This document shows, piece by piece, positions 26,055 to 34,742 of a DNA stretch of 64,000 nt. The stretch is from an uncultured Cytophagales bacterium (GTDB lineage: Bacteria; Bacteroidota; Bacteroidia; Cytophagales; Thermonemataceae): positions 1-64,000 of the forward strand of contig CALEMF010000081.1 in assembly GCA_937911505.1 (NCBI GenBank), in the 5' to 3' direction. Numbering within the stretch: position 1 is the stretch's first letter; the number at the start of each line of letters is the position of its first letter. The notes below the pieces were generated by a model. That model was not told the DNA's origin. It ran no database searches and saw only the letters and a list, made by a program, of their open reading frames with translations. The translations under genes were made by a program, and so were the position numbers.

Positions 26055-26070
26055 GTTCTATATAAAACTA
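26055..26070. promoter_or_regulatory. MarR operator, second copy (AGTTCTATATAAAACT)
   Basis: AGTTCTATATAAAACT lies 33 bases upstream of the marR-like ATG and differs by one base from the perfect palindrome at 25566. Flanking bases extend the symmetry to about 26 bp (26050-26075). Confidence 0.75.
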
Positions 26071-26090
26071 AATTAAAAAAATGCACACAA

Positions 26091-27839
26091 CTATAAATCA
26101 CCTTTTACTATTTTCTTCATTATTACTTGTTCTTCATTTTTGAGCTGTATGAAGAGCAAGCCGTTTGGCATGTCGGTAAGGTCGATTGTTTGCGCTTCGA
26201 CTATTGAGGTTTTTAATAATCTACCCTCTGGTGAAAACACACTGTATTCACTTCCATTCAGAGAGGCTTCTCGGACCCAAACTTGCGTAGTTGTAGGATT
26301 GGGATAAAGCAGAAGCTTATCATTTGAGCGTGTACGTTCTCGAATCGAAAGCGGATTTTGGTGCGTTTGTAGCTTCACTAATGACCTAGAACCTGAATAA
26401 TAAATACTCCCTTCTTCGTCGATGACATGATTCACGCCTTGGTCATAAAAGGGATCTTCGGGGAAGCCCTCTTCTGGGCCTAATAAGAACCTTAATTCAA
26501 GATTGCCATCATCCCAATCTAAGCCATAATAATAATAATTACAGTCAGTTTCTTTGCCTGTGCCATACACGAGGTTACTTCCAGATGAGTAGGTAAGCAC
26601 GCCATTCATGTTGATGTCGTCGTTCGTCCACTCAAGGTTGAACGCATTGGCGTCGGTACCCCAACGAAATTTAGATACGCCTTTAAGATTGTCGCAGTCA
26701 TACCCAAGAAAACCATTGAACTGAGCGATGGCGATGTCGTATCCATAAGCAGTAGGTGAATTCTCAATAGATTGGAATAAATTACTGAAAGATTGCGCGT
26801 TGGGAATAGCGATTGCATCGGCAAAGCGAATAGGCATGCCAGGTTTGCCTGTCCAACCGCGTGGAAGTTCTCGCCAAAAGGCTACCAAATTATTATTCGC
26901 GTGCCCATCAGCCACTACCACCAACTTATCATTACCTCTTCCCCAACCCATTAGTGTTGGTGTGGTACCGCTCCCATAAGCAAAGTTTCCTGTAGGCCCA
27001 TCATTGACGAAGTCGTAACGTGCTTCCCAGCCAATGGTAAGGTCTTTACCATCCCATTCGAAGGCAATGAGCCGGTGAGAAGTGACGATATAAAAGGTGT
27101 TATTTTCGTCTACTGATATAGAGTTATGGTTAATACGTTCGTCTGGCAACCTATCAAAAGTAAGAATGTCAAGCATGTTGAAATCTTGGTCTACAACTCC
27201 TGCGTAAGCGATGTTATTGACCACATCTTCTTCTGAATACCAAACAATCTCGCCGTTATAATTGAGATTGTACATATTTACGCGATTCACACCATAATCG
27301 CCAAAATCTAAGGTATCCAAAACTACAATGGGCGAGTAGGGATCAGTGGGGTCTTCATCAGAAAACTTAAAAAGTTGAGAATATTCATCGTTGGCAGGGT
27401 CGTAGGTCGGTTCGTATGAAAACCAAACTTTATTCTTTGTCAATAAATGGTTGTAACCATTTGACTCTAAGGTATTAAAATCCAATCTAACACTATCGAT
27501 GGCTAGTAACGTTGTACCATTGTCTATGAGTTTGAAAACGTGAGTGGAATTTGAATACAAAATTGTTCTTTCTCCGCTGGGGTATTCATCAGATAAATAA
27601 ATCCAAGGTGATGTACCGCCTGTAATGTCTCGTCTTACTTTGACAGTAAGGTCATCGCCAGGCATAGGTCCTTGAAGGCAAGTTGAGGCTTGCGCATAAC
27701 TATTTCTATGGTAAATGGGGTAGGGGGAATCAGCCAGCCACGGATTTAGGGGCGGATCATCTGGGCAGAAGCTGGTTTGAGCAAATACAGTATCAAAAGA
27801 TACCCAGAGTACAACGAAAGAGAATAAAAGTGTTTTCAT
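26091..27839 (-). CDS. Secreted beta-propeller-like protein with T9SS sorting domain
   Basis: The 582-residue protein has a signal peptide (about 21 residues), then a conserved start (TSFCPDDPPLNPWLADSPYP) followed by repeated beta-rich segments with GSGTTPTLMGWG and DGHANNNLVAF blocks, which suggest a propeller, perhaps distantly like arylsulfotransferase or PQQ propellers. The last 80 residues are a type A T9SS sorting domain: LLLYPNPTTTQVWV, ..., GRLLKT, and a KKIVK-type end. It should be secreted by T9SS to the surface. It is the second gene of a tandem pair, 2 bases after its paralogue; role is not known. Confidence 0.8.
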   Translation of the reverse strand: MKTLLFSFVVLWVSFDTVFAQTSFCPDDPPLNPWLADSPYPIYHRNSYAQASTCLQGPMPGDDLTVKVRRDITGGTSPWIYLSDEYPSGERTILYSNSTHVFKLIDNGTTLLAIDSVRLDFNTLESNGYNHLLTKNKVWFSYEPTYDPANDEYSQLFKFSDEDPTDPYSPIVVLDTLDFGDYGVNRVNMYNLNYNGEIVWYSEEDVVNNIAYAGVVDQDFNMLDILTFDRLPDERINHNSISVDENNTFYIVTSHRLIAFEWDGKDLTIGWEARYDFVNDGPTGNFAYGSGTTPTLMGWGRGNDKLVVVADGHANNNLVAFWRELPRGWTGKPGMPIRFADAIAIPNAQSFSNLFQSIENSPTAYGYDIAIAQFNGFLGYDCDNLKGVSKFRWGTDANAFNLEWTNDDINMNGVLTYSSGSNLVYGTGKETDCNYYYYGLDWDDGNLELRFLLGPEEGFPEDPFYDQGVNHVIDEEGSIYYSGSRSLVKLQTHQNPLSIRERTRSNDKLLLYPNPTTTQVWVREASLNGSEYSVFSPEGRLLKTSIVEAQTIDLTDMPNGLLFIQLKNEEQVIMKKIVKGDL

Positions 27840-27841
27840 GG

Positions 27842-29341
27842 TTAATCGTTTACTGGTTTGACTTTTTCAATTTTTACTAAAGAGCGTGATCCTGAAAAGT
27901 AAACATTTCCTTCTTCATCAATGATATGGTTGACCCCTTGATCATAGAATGGATCCTTTGGAAATCTCCGTTTGGTACCTAGTAGAAGTCTTAATGCTAT
28001 CTTGCCTGTATCCCAATCCAACCCATAGTAATAGTAATTACAGTCTTCTTCTTTGCCACTGCCATATACCAAGTTACTACCCGAGGAATAACTTAAAACA
28101 CCATTCATATTGACTTTGTCATTGGCCCATTGCAGTACAAGCTTATCTTGCTCTGTATCCCATCTGAATTTTTGTACGCCTTTATAGTTTTTGCATTTAT
28201 ACCCAAGAAAGCCGTTAAACTGAGCGATGGCTACGTCGTATCCGTAAACGGTAGGGGAGTTTTCTATAGATTGAAATTTCTTGCTGAAAGATTTGGCATA
28301 AGGAATTTTTATGACGTCTGCCAGCCTACGATCTCTCCCTGATAATCCTTGCCAATCGGAGGGTATTTCGCGCCAAAAGGCTACTAAATTATTATTGGCA
28401 TGCCCATCTGCAACAATGACTAACTTATCCTTACCCTCACCCCAACCCATAAGCGTTGGGGTCGTCCCGCTCCCATTCGCCCATTTTCCAGTTGGTCCGT
28501 CTTTCACAAAGTCATACTTGGCTTCCCATCCCATTTTCAGAACTGTATTGTCCCAAGTAAACTGCATCAGTCTGTGTGTAGATACAATATAAAAGGCATT
28601 GGTTTCATCGACGGCGATAGAGTTATGGTTTACTTTCTCACCAGGTAATAACTTACATTTAATATGACTGACTAGGTTTAAATCTTGGTCTATGATACCT
28701 ACATTGAATATATTTTGTTTTTTGTCTTCGTGGGAGTAAAAGACAATTTGTCCGTTATAGTTGAGGGAATACATGGTTACTTTATTGATACCATGATCTC
28801 CAAAATTGAGTGTTTTGACAACCTTTATTTTTGAATCGGGATTGTTAGGCTGGGTATCTGTCAGTTTGTATAAAGTGGTAAACTTCCTCAGTTTGGGTCT
28901 GTATTTTGGATCGTAGGTAAACCATACGTTATTTTTAGTAAGTAGAAAATTGTACCCAAAAGACGTGTACGGATTTCCATCTATTTTCAAGCTGTCTATG
29001 GCCACCAGCTTCTCGCCATCGTCTCTAAACTTAAACACGTGGGTCGAATTGGAGTAAAGAATTACTCTTTCACCATTGGGGTATTTATCAGAGAGGTAAA
29101 TCCAAGGCGATGTGCCACCAGCGATGTTATCTTTTACTTTGATACGAACGCTGTCCTTTGCCGTTATTCCAGGAATGCAGGTAGAAGCCTGTGCGTAGTT
29201 GTTGCGGTGGTAGATAGGGTAGGGGGAATCAGCTAGCCACGGATTCAAAGGTGGATCATCAGGGCAGAAGCTGGTTTGTGCTGTGCCGCTTTGATATATG
29301 AGAGTAAGTAATAGAGAGGCAATGAGGATACCTTTCTTCAT
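27842..29341 (-). CDS. Exported beta-propeller-like paralogue lacking the T9SS tail
   Basis: From the ATG at 29341 the product has 499 residues with a clean signal peptide (MKKGILIASLLLTLIYQSG); an in-frame start 75 bases further up would give an atypical N-terminus. The mature part is close to the downstream paralogue from residue 23 onward, sharing TSFCPDDPPLNPWLADSPYP, the TSPWIYLSDkYPnGERvILYSNSTHVFK blocks and the HNSIaVDE and VADGHANNNLVAFWRE cores. It stops at VKIEKVKPVND and has no T9SS sorting domain. It probably stays in the periplasm or is released otherwise, while its partner goes to the surface. First gene of the pair. Confidence 0.8.
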   Translation of the reverse strand: MKKGILIASLLLTLIYQSGTAQTSFCPDDPPLNPWLADSPYPIYHRNNYAQASTCIPGITAKDSVRIKVKDNIAGGTSPWIYLSDKYPNGERVILYSNSTHVFKFRDDGEKLVAIDSLKIDGNPYTSFGYNFLLTKNNVWFTYDPKYRPKLRKFTTLYKLTDTQPNNPDSKIKVVKTLNFGDHGINKVTMYSLNYNGQIVFYSHEDKKQNIFNVGIIDQDLNLVSHIKCKLLPGEKVNHNSIAVDETNAFYIVSTHRLMQFTWDNTVLKMGWEAKYDFVKDGPTGKWANGSGTTPTLMGWGEGKDKLVIVADGHANNNLVAFWREIPSDWQGLSGRDRRLADVIKIPYAKSFSKKFQSIENSPTVYGYDVAIAQFNGFLGYKCKNYKGVQKFRWDTEQDKLVLQWANDKVNMNGVLSYSSGSNLVYGSGKEEDCNYYYYGLDWDTGKIALRLLLGTKRRFPKDPFYDQGVNHIIDEEGNVYFSGSRSLVKIEKVKPVND

Positions 29342-29420
29342 AAGACGTTTACTTAAAAGTATTCTTCGAGTGTGAAGTTCTGATAAAAAAGTGTTTAATC
29401 CTTTGACGCAAATCAAAAAA

Positions 29421-30008
29421 TCAGGCTTGGCTCAATCTTTTTCGTATTCGGCTCAAGGTTTCTTGGGTAATACCAAGCATTTCGGCCAAATCGCCAAGCT
29501 TTACCACCTTTAATAGTTCGGGATTTGATACAAGTAGGTTTGTATAGCGTTCTTCGGGGCTCAGGGTCTGAATTTTTATTCGCTCCATGATTTGATTTAC
29601 GAGGGCATTTTCAGCTATTTTTCTACCAAAGTTTGCCCAAGTGTTATTTTCTCTGTACAACTTTTCGAGGTGTATTTTGTCTACCCGTAATAATTGGCAA
29701 GGTGTTATTGAAATAACATCGGTAATGGCTTGTTGACTAGAATAGTAACTGAAAAAATCGGAAGCAAAAACACCATTGCCTGCCATATGAATCACTCTTT
29801 TTTTACTTACGTCTTCGTATTCATACTTAATGTACCCTTCCGAAATAAAATGTAGCCTGTCTACGAAAGTGCCTTTCTCTATTAATTTTGTCCCTTTATC
29901 AATTTGCTGAAAACTGAGAATCTTAAAAAAGTCATTAAAGTCTTCTTTTGAAGGAGATACGATTGCATTAATAACGTTTGTAAGGAGAGATACGGCAGCT
30001 TCTTTCAT
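29421..30008 (-). CDS. Crp/Fnr-family transcriptional regulator
   Basis: The 195-residue protein has the cNMP-binding beta roll (about 20-125; KGTKLIEKGTFVDRLHFISEGYIKYEY) and a C-terminal helix-turn-helix (VKLGDLAEMLGITQETLSRIRK) near 165-192. It lacks the Fnr Cys cluster. It lies 79 bases upstream of the two beta-propeller genes on the same strand and may control them; this is inference from position only. Confidence 0.92.
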   Translation of the reverse strand: MKEAAVSLLTNVINAIVSPSKEDFNDFFKILSFQQIDKGTKLIEKGTFVDRLHFISEGYIKYEYEDVSKKRVIHMAGNGVFASDFFSYYSSQQAITDVISITPCQLLRVDKIHLEKLYRENNTWANFGRKIAENALVNQIMERIKIQTLSPEERYTNLLVSNPELLKVVKLGDLAEMLGITQETLSRIRKRLSQA

Positions 30009-30250
30009 TTTATAGGAGCACTAAAAATCAATAGGTTCAATTCTTTAAGTAATTTATAGCGTTTGTTTCATTTTAACGAAGCTTTGCCTTGACTTGTTGC
30101 GCCCGCCCTAGGGAAACGAGGCAAGGTTACTCAATCTTCTAATGGGTTGTTATTTATTGATGACTAAAGTATTTAAATAAGATTCAATAAAGTTGGAGAG
30201 GTTTAAGTGTTTAAAGATATTTTAGTTGTATTTAAGTGTAAGGAGGTGTC

Positions 30251-31254
30251 TTAACGGTCTGTTATTGTTGTTTCTTTATCAACATAGATTCTTTTTCTTC
30301 GTTTCCTCTTCTTTCCGTTAAATACAGTGCAGTACCTATAGATGATAACTTTAGTGAAAACTTCCTCGACTGATTGATACGAATAAGAAGGTACAGCCGA
30401 GTAGTCGCCAGCAAGTCTATTGCTGTTTGAGTAACGTAAGTCAGGCAGTAGGTCGGCTAAAAGTATTGAGATTTTAGGGTTGTAAGAGTAGTTAGTACCT
30501 TCTGTAACCCAAGGTAAGCTCAGTGGGGTGGGATTACGTGTGTAAAGGCTTAAGGTATCGTTGGAGGTGATAAATTGCATTTCAATAAAAGGATAGTCGA
30601 AGGTGTTGGGGTGGCCAATGAGAGACAATGAAGCGATCATCAATTTGCTTTGATCTTGAAAACAAGAAAGGCAAAAGGCTTTTTGTGCTTGTGTTGGTTC
30701 AATATCAGGTAGTTGATACGTCTCAAAAAGCCTGAGTGCATTCTCTGCAACCCAAGATGAATCCATCCCTAAGTTTTCTGTTATGTCCTCGGGATGTCTT
30801 GCACTTTGGTCGTTGATAGCATCGATGAGTGCAAAGAGTTGCTCCTCGCTAAAAGATTCAACCTTCGTGCGTTCATGGGTGTTTTCAAGGTTGATGCGGC
30901 TTGCCCAGTATTGATGCTTGCTAGCAACTGCTTGATTGCAAGCATAACAGCAGAATCGTGATCAGAGGTAATCTCTAGGTCTTGCAGCAGCTTTGACTCG
31001 GAGAGATCAAGTGAGTCCTCTTCAATATTTTTTTCTGGTACATCGAAAAAGAAAGGCTTATTGTATTGTTCAGCTAGGTACATTTCGTAAGAGCCCTCAT
31101 TCTTAAGTATCTCGTAAACCCTTCCACAATACCACTCAAAATTGAAGTTTTGATGGTCAATAATGCGTATTCGCTGAATGGTATCTAAATGAATTATTTG
31201 GGTGAATCCATTGATGGGAAGAAAAAGCAATACGAAGCTTAATAGACTTTTCAT
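30251..31254 (-). pseudogene. Exported protein gene broken by a frameshift
   Basis: Two neighbouring frames belong to one gene. The upstream part from ATG 31254 has a signal peptide (MKSLLSFVLLFLPINGF) and reads to about 30915 in one frame (LAIKQLLAS). The downstream frame then takes over (KHQYWASRINLENTHERTK) and runs to the TAA at 30251 through KVESFSEEQLFALIDAIND and the C-terminal part. The second frame is protein-like far upstream of its first ATG (30766), as expected if one base was lost near 30905-30922. The total is 1004 bases, one short of a 334-codon protein plus stop. Family not recognised; the intact protein would be exported. Confidence 0.75.
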
Positions 31255-31322
31255 ACTCAGGAAATTACAACTATGCTTAAAATAAATATGGATGACCATG
31301 GACTACTTTACACAATAAACCT

Positions 31323-32399
31323 TCATCTTATAAACCTATTTTCAGCAGTTATTTCTAGAATGTTTTCGCTTTTAGTGTACCATTCTACAAACGCATCGTA
31401 TTTTTTTTGGTTGTTCATTAGCCACTCGTTAAATTCCTCTTGGGCATCGATTTGAAATAAGTAGTGGTTATAAGCTTCAAAGTGTTTTTCGTCAAGTAAT
31501 GCTTTTTGGTACTCGAAGAGTACATTGGGGTGGTGCTTAAAGTCTTCTTCAAAGTAGCTTTTGAGAAATTTGGTTCTAATAACCGAAAGGGAGTTGAGGT
31601 CAACGGTATCTTCTTCGATGATAGCTAAAATAAAGTGCTTACCGAAAATCGCACATAGCGGTAGTTTGATATCGCCTTTTGATTTTATCTTGGAGGCATC
31701 AATCACTACCTCGCAGAAGTCGATTTTAGAGGTATCTTCCCCCAATGTTATAGAGGATTGGTAGGTATTGTAAAGCAGCGCACTTACTTCTTGTGTGCGC
31801 TGTGTGTTTCTTTCTAAGTTCATAAAAAGCTCACCATAAATGAGTCCTGACAACTTATCGGTTGAATTTAAGAATAGCTTAGCTAGCCTGTAGTAGTTTG
31901 AAGCAAAAGTGGGGTCTACCTCAATGCCTTTTTCGTAGTTTATTATAGCCTCATCATAGTTTTTTTGAAAAAGGTAGATGTTACCTTTTTCTAAGTACAA
32001 ATTGCCAGCATTAGGAAAGCGCTTCATACCAGTTTCATACTCTTTAATAGCTTTGTTAGGTTTACCCAAGTAACTATAGCAATTGCCAGCCATTTGATAA
32101 ACCTGACTGTTGATGTTTGGGTATTTCTTTACCTTGTCTATAATTTTTAGTGCCTTTTCGTAGTCTTCTCTTAGGACGTGCGCATAAGCAATTTCGTAGG
32201 GGTACAGGAAGTTTTGGGGGGCAAGTTTTTGGCTTTCTTCTAAAAGCTGAATGCTCTCCTCAATTTTTCCTTCGTCCATCATTTTAATAGCTTCTTTTCC
32301 CTTTGCTAAAGCAACTTCCTTGTCTGACTGAGCAAATGAGTAAATAGCGAAACATTGTAATAGAGAGAGAAAAATTATTTTACTCATATTATCTGGCAT
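31323..32399 (-). CDS. TPR-repeat protein, exported
   Basis: The 358-residue protein begins MPDNMSKIIFLSLLQCFAIY, where a second Met at codon 5 gives the cleaner signal peptide; either start is possible. Residues 25-195 carry four to five tetratricopeptide repeats (GKPNKAIKEYETGMKRFPNA, NYDEAIINYEKGIEVDPTFA). The C-terminal half is acidic and has no known fold. TPR proteins usually serve as protein-protein adaptors at the envelope. It precedes the frameshifted gene by 68 bases and may be cotranscribed with it. Confidence 0.85.
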   Translation of the reverse strand: MPDNMSKIIFLSLLQCFAIYSFAQSDKEVALAKGKEAIKMMDEGKIEESIQLLEESQKLAPQNFLYPYEIAYAHVLREDYEKALKIIDKVKKYPNINSQVYQMAGNCYSYLGKPNKAIKEYETGMKRFPNAGNLYLEKGNIYLFQKNYDEAIINYEKGIEVDPTFASNYYRLAKLFLNSTDKLSGLIYGELFMNLERNTQRTQEVSALLYNTYQSSITLGEDTSKIDFCEVVIDASKIKSKGDIKLPLCAIFGKHFILAIIEEDTVDLNSLSVIRTKFLKSYFEEDFKHHPNVLFEYQKALLDEKHFEAYNHYLFQIDAQEEFNEWLMNNQKKYDAFVEWYTKSENILEITAENRFIR

Positions 32400-32433
32400 G
32401 TGTTATAGTGAATGTTGTACGTTTATTTTCATT

Positions 32434-33159
32434 TCAGGAATAATGATTGATACAGATAGCTCGCTGGTCGAACTGGTCATAAAGCAGATAAGTATCGTTT
32501 CCGTCTGTAAAGAATTCAGCGCCCACTACAAAACCAACCTTCTCATATTTTTCGATTTCGAGCGTTTGAGGGAATAAATAGGCACTATTGACAGCGATGT
32601 CTGCATAGCCAGAAGCGTGATCGTCTTTTATTTCATAAACGATAGGGCTTTCATCTGCTTCGCCCCAGTTGTTTATAATTTGATTAAAGGCACCAAACTT
32701 TCCTGTCTTGTGATAGATCAGCTTATTAATTGAAAATTCGTAGAAAGTCTGCAGAAAATAGTTGGTATCTAATGCGCCAAAGTTGGGTTTATAATTTGCC
32801 AGAATACTTTGGATGTAGGCGTTGGTGGTTATCTTTTTAGATAAGTATTCTTCTCCATTTTGTCTAAAATCAGTTTCTAAGTACTTGAATACTTGCTGTG
32901 CATTTTTATACCCTACATATACGTTTATATCTCCTTTGAAAGTATATCTGCCGTTATCGAGTTGAAAACGGGTAAAGTCTGATGCATTATTGTCATTCTC
33001 AATCTGCCCATCGGTCCAAATGCCGTTACTGGAAACAAAAAATAGAGGATCGCTGAGTGAAGCACTCACATCAGATACTTCACAAAGTGGGTAAAAGATT
33101 CCTTTTAACGCGTTATTATTAAACACTTCCTCAAACGCAGGGTATAAGGCTACTTTCAT
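32434..33159 (-). CDS. Conserved hypothetical protein
   Basis: The 241-residue protein has no signal peptide and is rich in Asn, Asp and aromatic residues, with several short beta-type strands (YTFKGDINVYVGYKNAQQ). No family is recognised. It ends 34 bases before the TPR gene on the same strand, so both may be one transcript. A cytoplasmic location is likely. Confidence 0.55.
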   Translation of the reverse strand: MKVALYPAFEEVFNNNALKGIFYPLCEVSDVSASLSDPLFFVSSNGIWTDGQIENDNNASDFTRFQLDNGRYTFKGDINVYVGYKNAQQVFKYLETDFRQNGEEYLSKKITTNAYIQSILANYKPNFGALDTNYFLQTFYEFSINKLIYHKTGKFGAFNQIINNWGEADESPIVYEIKDDHASGYADIAVNSAYLFPQTLEIEKYEKVGFVVGAEFFTDGNDTYLLYDQFDQRAICINHYS

Positions 33160-33281
33160 AGTGCGCTGTAATAATACTTTGGTGTTTGGGTATAACGTTA
33201 GCTATGGCGTTTTATTGATCAATTTTAGAATTTAGGTGAACTTAACTGTATCTAAAGCCACTCTTTAATACTTACAAGTTT

Positions 33282-33794
33282 TCAGTTCTTATCGAATGTT
33301 CTTGGAATTGGAGTATTTTCGCTTTCTCCACAGAAAACCCAAGAGATAATGTACCAACGATTGTTTTCATAGATGAGCTGGAGACTGTTAATGCCTCTTC
33401 TGACTACTTTTCCTCCTTTTTCCAACCGTGTTTCGTAGGTGCTCCATACTTGTGCCATATTTCCGAAAACTCTTACCTCTCTGTTTACCTCACTTTCATA
33501 AAAGGCTGTCTGCGCCACCATCTCGTCTGTTGCTTGTTGAAATTCTTTCAGGGTCATTGTAAGTTGTTCGCCTTTACTCTGACTAAGATAGGAATAAACG
33601 ACTTTTGGATGATGTAAATGGGTATCTCTTTCCCAGTTTCTTTGCGCCCCTTTCTCTCCAGATACTATCTCATAACTCGCTTTGATCAGCGCGTCTATCG
33701 TCTTTACGTCGTTTTCGTATGGATTACTCTGTGCTAGTAAGCTATTTGTGGTTACTATTAAAATCATTGTTAAGTAAAATAAATAGGGTCTCAT
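33282..33794 (-). CDS. Exported SnoaL/NTF2-like protein
   Basis: The 170-residue product has a signal peptide (to about residue 22). The mature part is an NTF2-like cone: an opening helix (DVKTIDALIKASYEIVSGEK), then FGNMAQVWSTYETRLEKGGK and the closing strands RRGINSLQLIYENNRWYIIS. The family includes small ligand-binding proteins and isomerases; Bacteroidota members in the periplasm are mostly of unknown role. It is encoded alone. Confidence 0.83.
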   Translation of the reverse strand: MRPYLFYLTMILIVTTNSLLAQSNPYENDVKTIDALIKASYEIVSGEKGAQRNWERDTHLHHPKVVYSYLSQSKGEQLTMTLKEFQQATDEMVAQTAFYESEVNREVRVFGNMAQVWSTYETRLEKGGKVVRRGINSLQLIYENNRWYIISWVFCGESENTPIPRTFDKN

Positions 33795-33893
33795 GGTCGA
33801 TTGTTTTTTTACAAAACAACGCCTGAAATTCTTCGATACAAAATGAATGATCTAGCCTGTCAGGTATTTTATGTGGATGGTCAGATTTTTTAT

Positions 33894-34220
33894 CTAAAGT
33901 AGTAATTTACCTACACTATTGAGTAGACAGGTTCTGTAACTCTTGGCTATCGTAATTTTATACTTACTTATCATCAAATGATTATCTTGTATGGCATCCA
34001 CATTTTTCAAGTTGATAATGTATGAATTATGCACTCTCATAAACTCATCAGGTAATTTGCTGATAAGGTCTTTTAAAGCTTTGTAGTAAATGTATTTCTT
34101 ATCGTTTGTAAGAAATATCTCTATGTAGTTTCCTAGCCCTTTTACAAACAATATGTCGTCAAATGCTAGCTTGATTAGTTTCTTACCCGATTTAATAAAT
34201 GTATAGTTGATACCTCCCAT
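33894..34220 (-). CDS. Solitary LytTR DNA-binding protein
   Basis: The 108-residue product is only a LytTR DNA-binding domain: FDDILFVKGLGNYIEIFL (typical D-I-x-x-x-E/G-N-Y-x-x-x-x), YYKALKDLISKLPDEFMRVHNSYIIN and NHLMISKYKITIAKSYR. There is no receiver domain, so it is either a stand-alone regulator or the C-terminal part of a response regulator whose first half has been lost. An unrelated frame runs just upstream (34221-34440). The ATG at 34220 is the first in frame. Confidence 0.82.
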   Translation of the reverse strand: MGGINYTFIKSGKKLIKLAFDDILFVKGLGNYIEIFLTNDKKYIYYKALKDLISKLPDEFMRVHNSYIINLKNVDAIQDNHLMISKYKITIAKSYRTCLLNSVGKLLL

Positions 34221-34228
34221 CTTTTATA

Positions 34229-34442
34229 CTTTTGTAATGACTATTATACAGATAATTACGCTTCTTTCTCTTTCTCAGTTCAATTGAGTAAGCGCTCTCC
34301 ATCTCATCTTCTGAGTCTGGAAAGCACTCTTTGATCCAGTTGTTTTTACTTCTATTAAAATCAACGATAAACTTTGTAGTCCAATGTAAACTCGCAGCAA
34401 ATATTTTCCTAAATTCTTCTGGTAATGTAAAGTCGTAGTGAG
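34229..34442 (-). pseudogene. Remnant of an unidentified gene
   Basis: A minus-strand frame of about 70 codons has protein-like content (HYDFTLPEEFRKIFAASLHW, ..., IELRKRKKRNYLY) but no ATG near its left end: an in-frame TAA precedes it, and it ends in a different frame from the LytTR protein. The composition suggests the 3' part of a once longer gene. Family is not known. Confidence 0.45.
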
Positions 34443-34459
34443 CGCGCTGTTAAGAGGGC

Positions 34460-34606
34460 TTACCTAAACGCTTCGGGAATACGCTGGTTCAATTGCTTTT
34501 CAATGTCGATCAGCTCTTCTACAGCCAGTTTTTCGAAGATCAATTCTCTTGCTTCTTCGCCAATATCTCTGATAGTATTTAGGATTGCTTGTAGCGCTTT
34601 CTTCAT
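34460..34606 (-). CDS. Small hypothetical protein (48 residues)
   Basis: The frame from ATG 34606 to TAA 34460 encodes 48 residues, mostly one acidic amphipathic helix (LNTIRDIGEEARELIFEKLA) and a basic end (KQLNQRIPEAFR). It lies next to the decayed frame at 34229-34442 and may be a real small gene or the 5' end of the same broken gene (a shared PE-FR element ends one and opens the other). Confidence is low. Confidence 0.4.
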   Translation of the reverse strand: MKKALQAILNTIRDIGEEARELIFEKLAVEELIDIEKQLNQRIPEAFR

Positions 34607-34667
34607 TTTCTACCTATAATGTGATTTTGAAAATACAATATAGTTATTATTGAAAGCTATTATACAT

Positions 34668-34702
34668 CAAGCCCAAACATCCTTTAAGGTTGTTTGGGCT
34701 TG
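34668..34702 (-). terminator. Hairpin after the VOC gene, likely terminator
   Basis: A 12-bp inverted repeat (CAAGCCCAAACA, 34668-34679, and its complement, 34691-34702) with an 11-base loop lies 40 bases past the stop of the VOC gene at 34743. A short T-poor stretch follows on the minus strand, so it may act as a stabilising hairpin instead of a strict intrinsic terminator. Confidence 0.6.
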
Positions 34703-34742
34703 GAAAGTAGTCATTTGAGTGCTTCAGGCAGCGTATAAGCAA

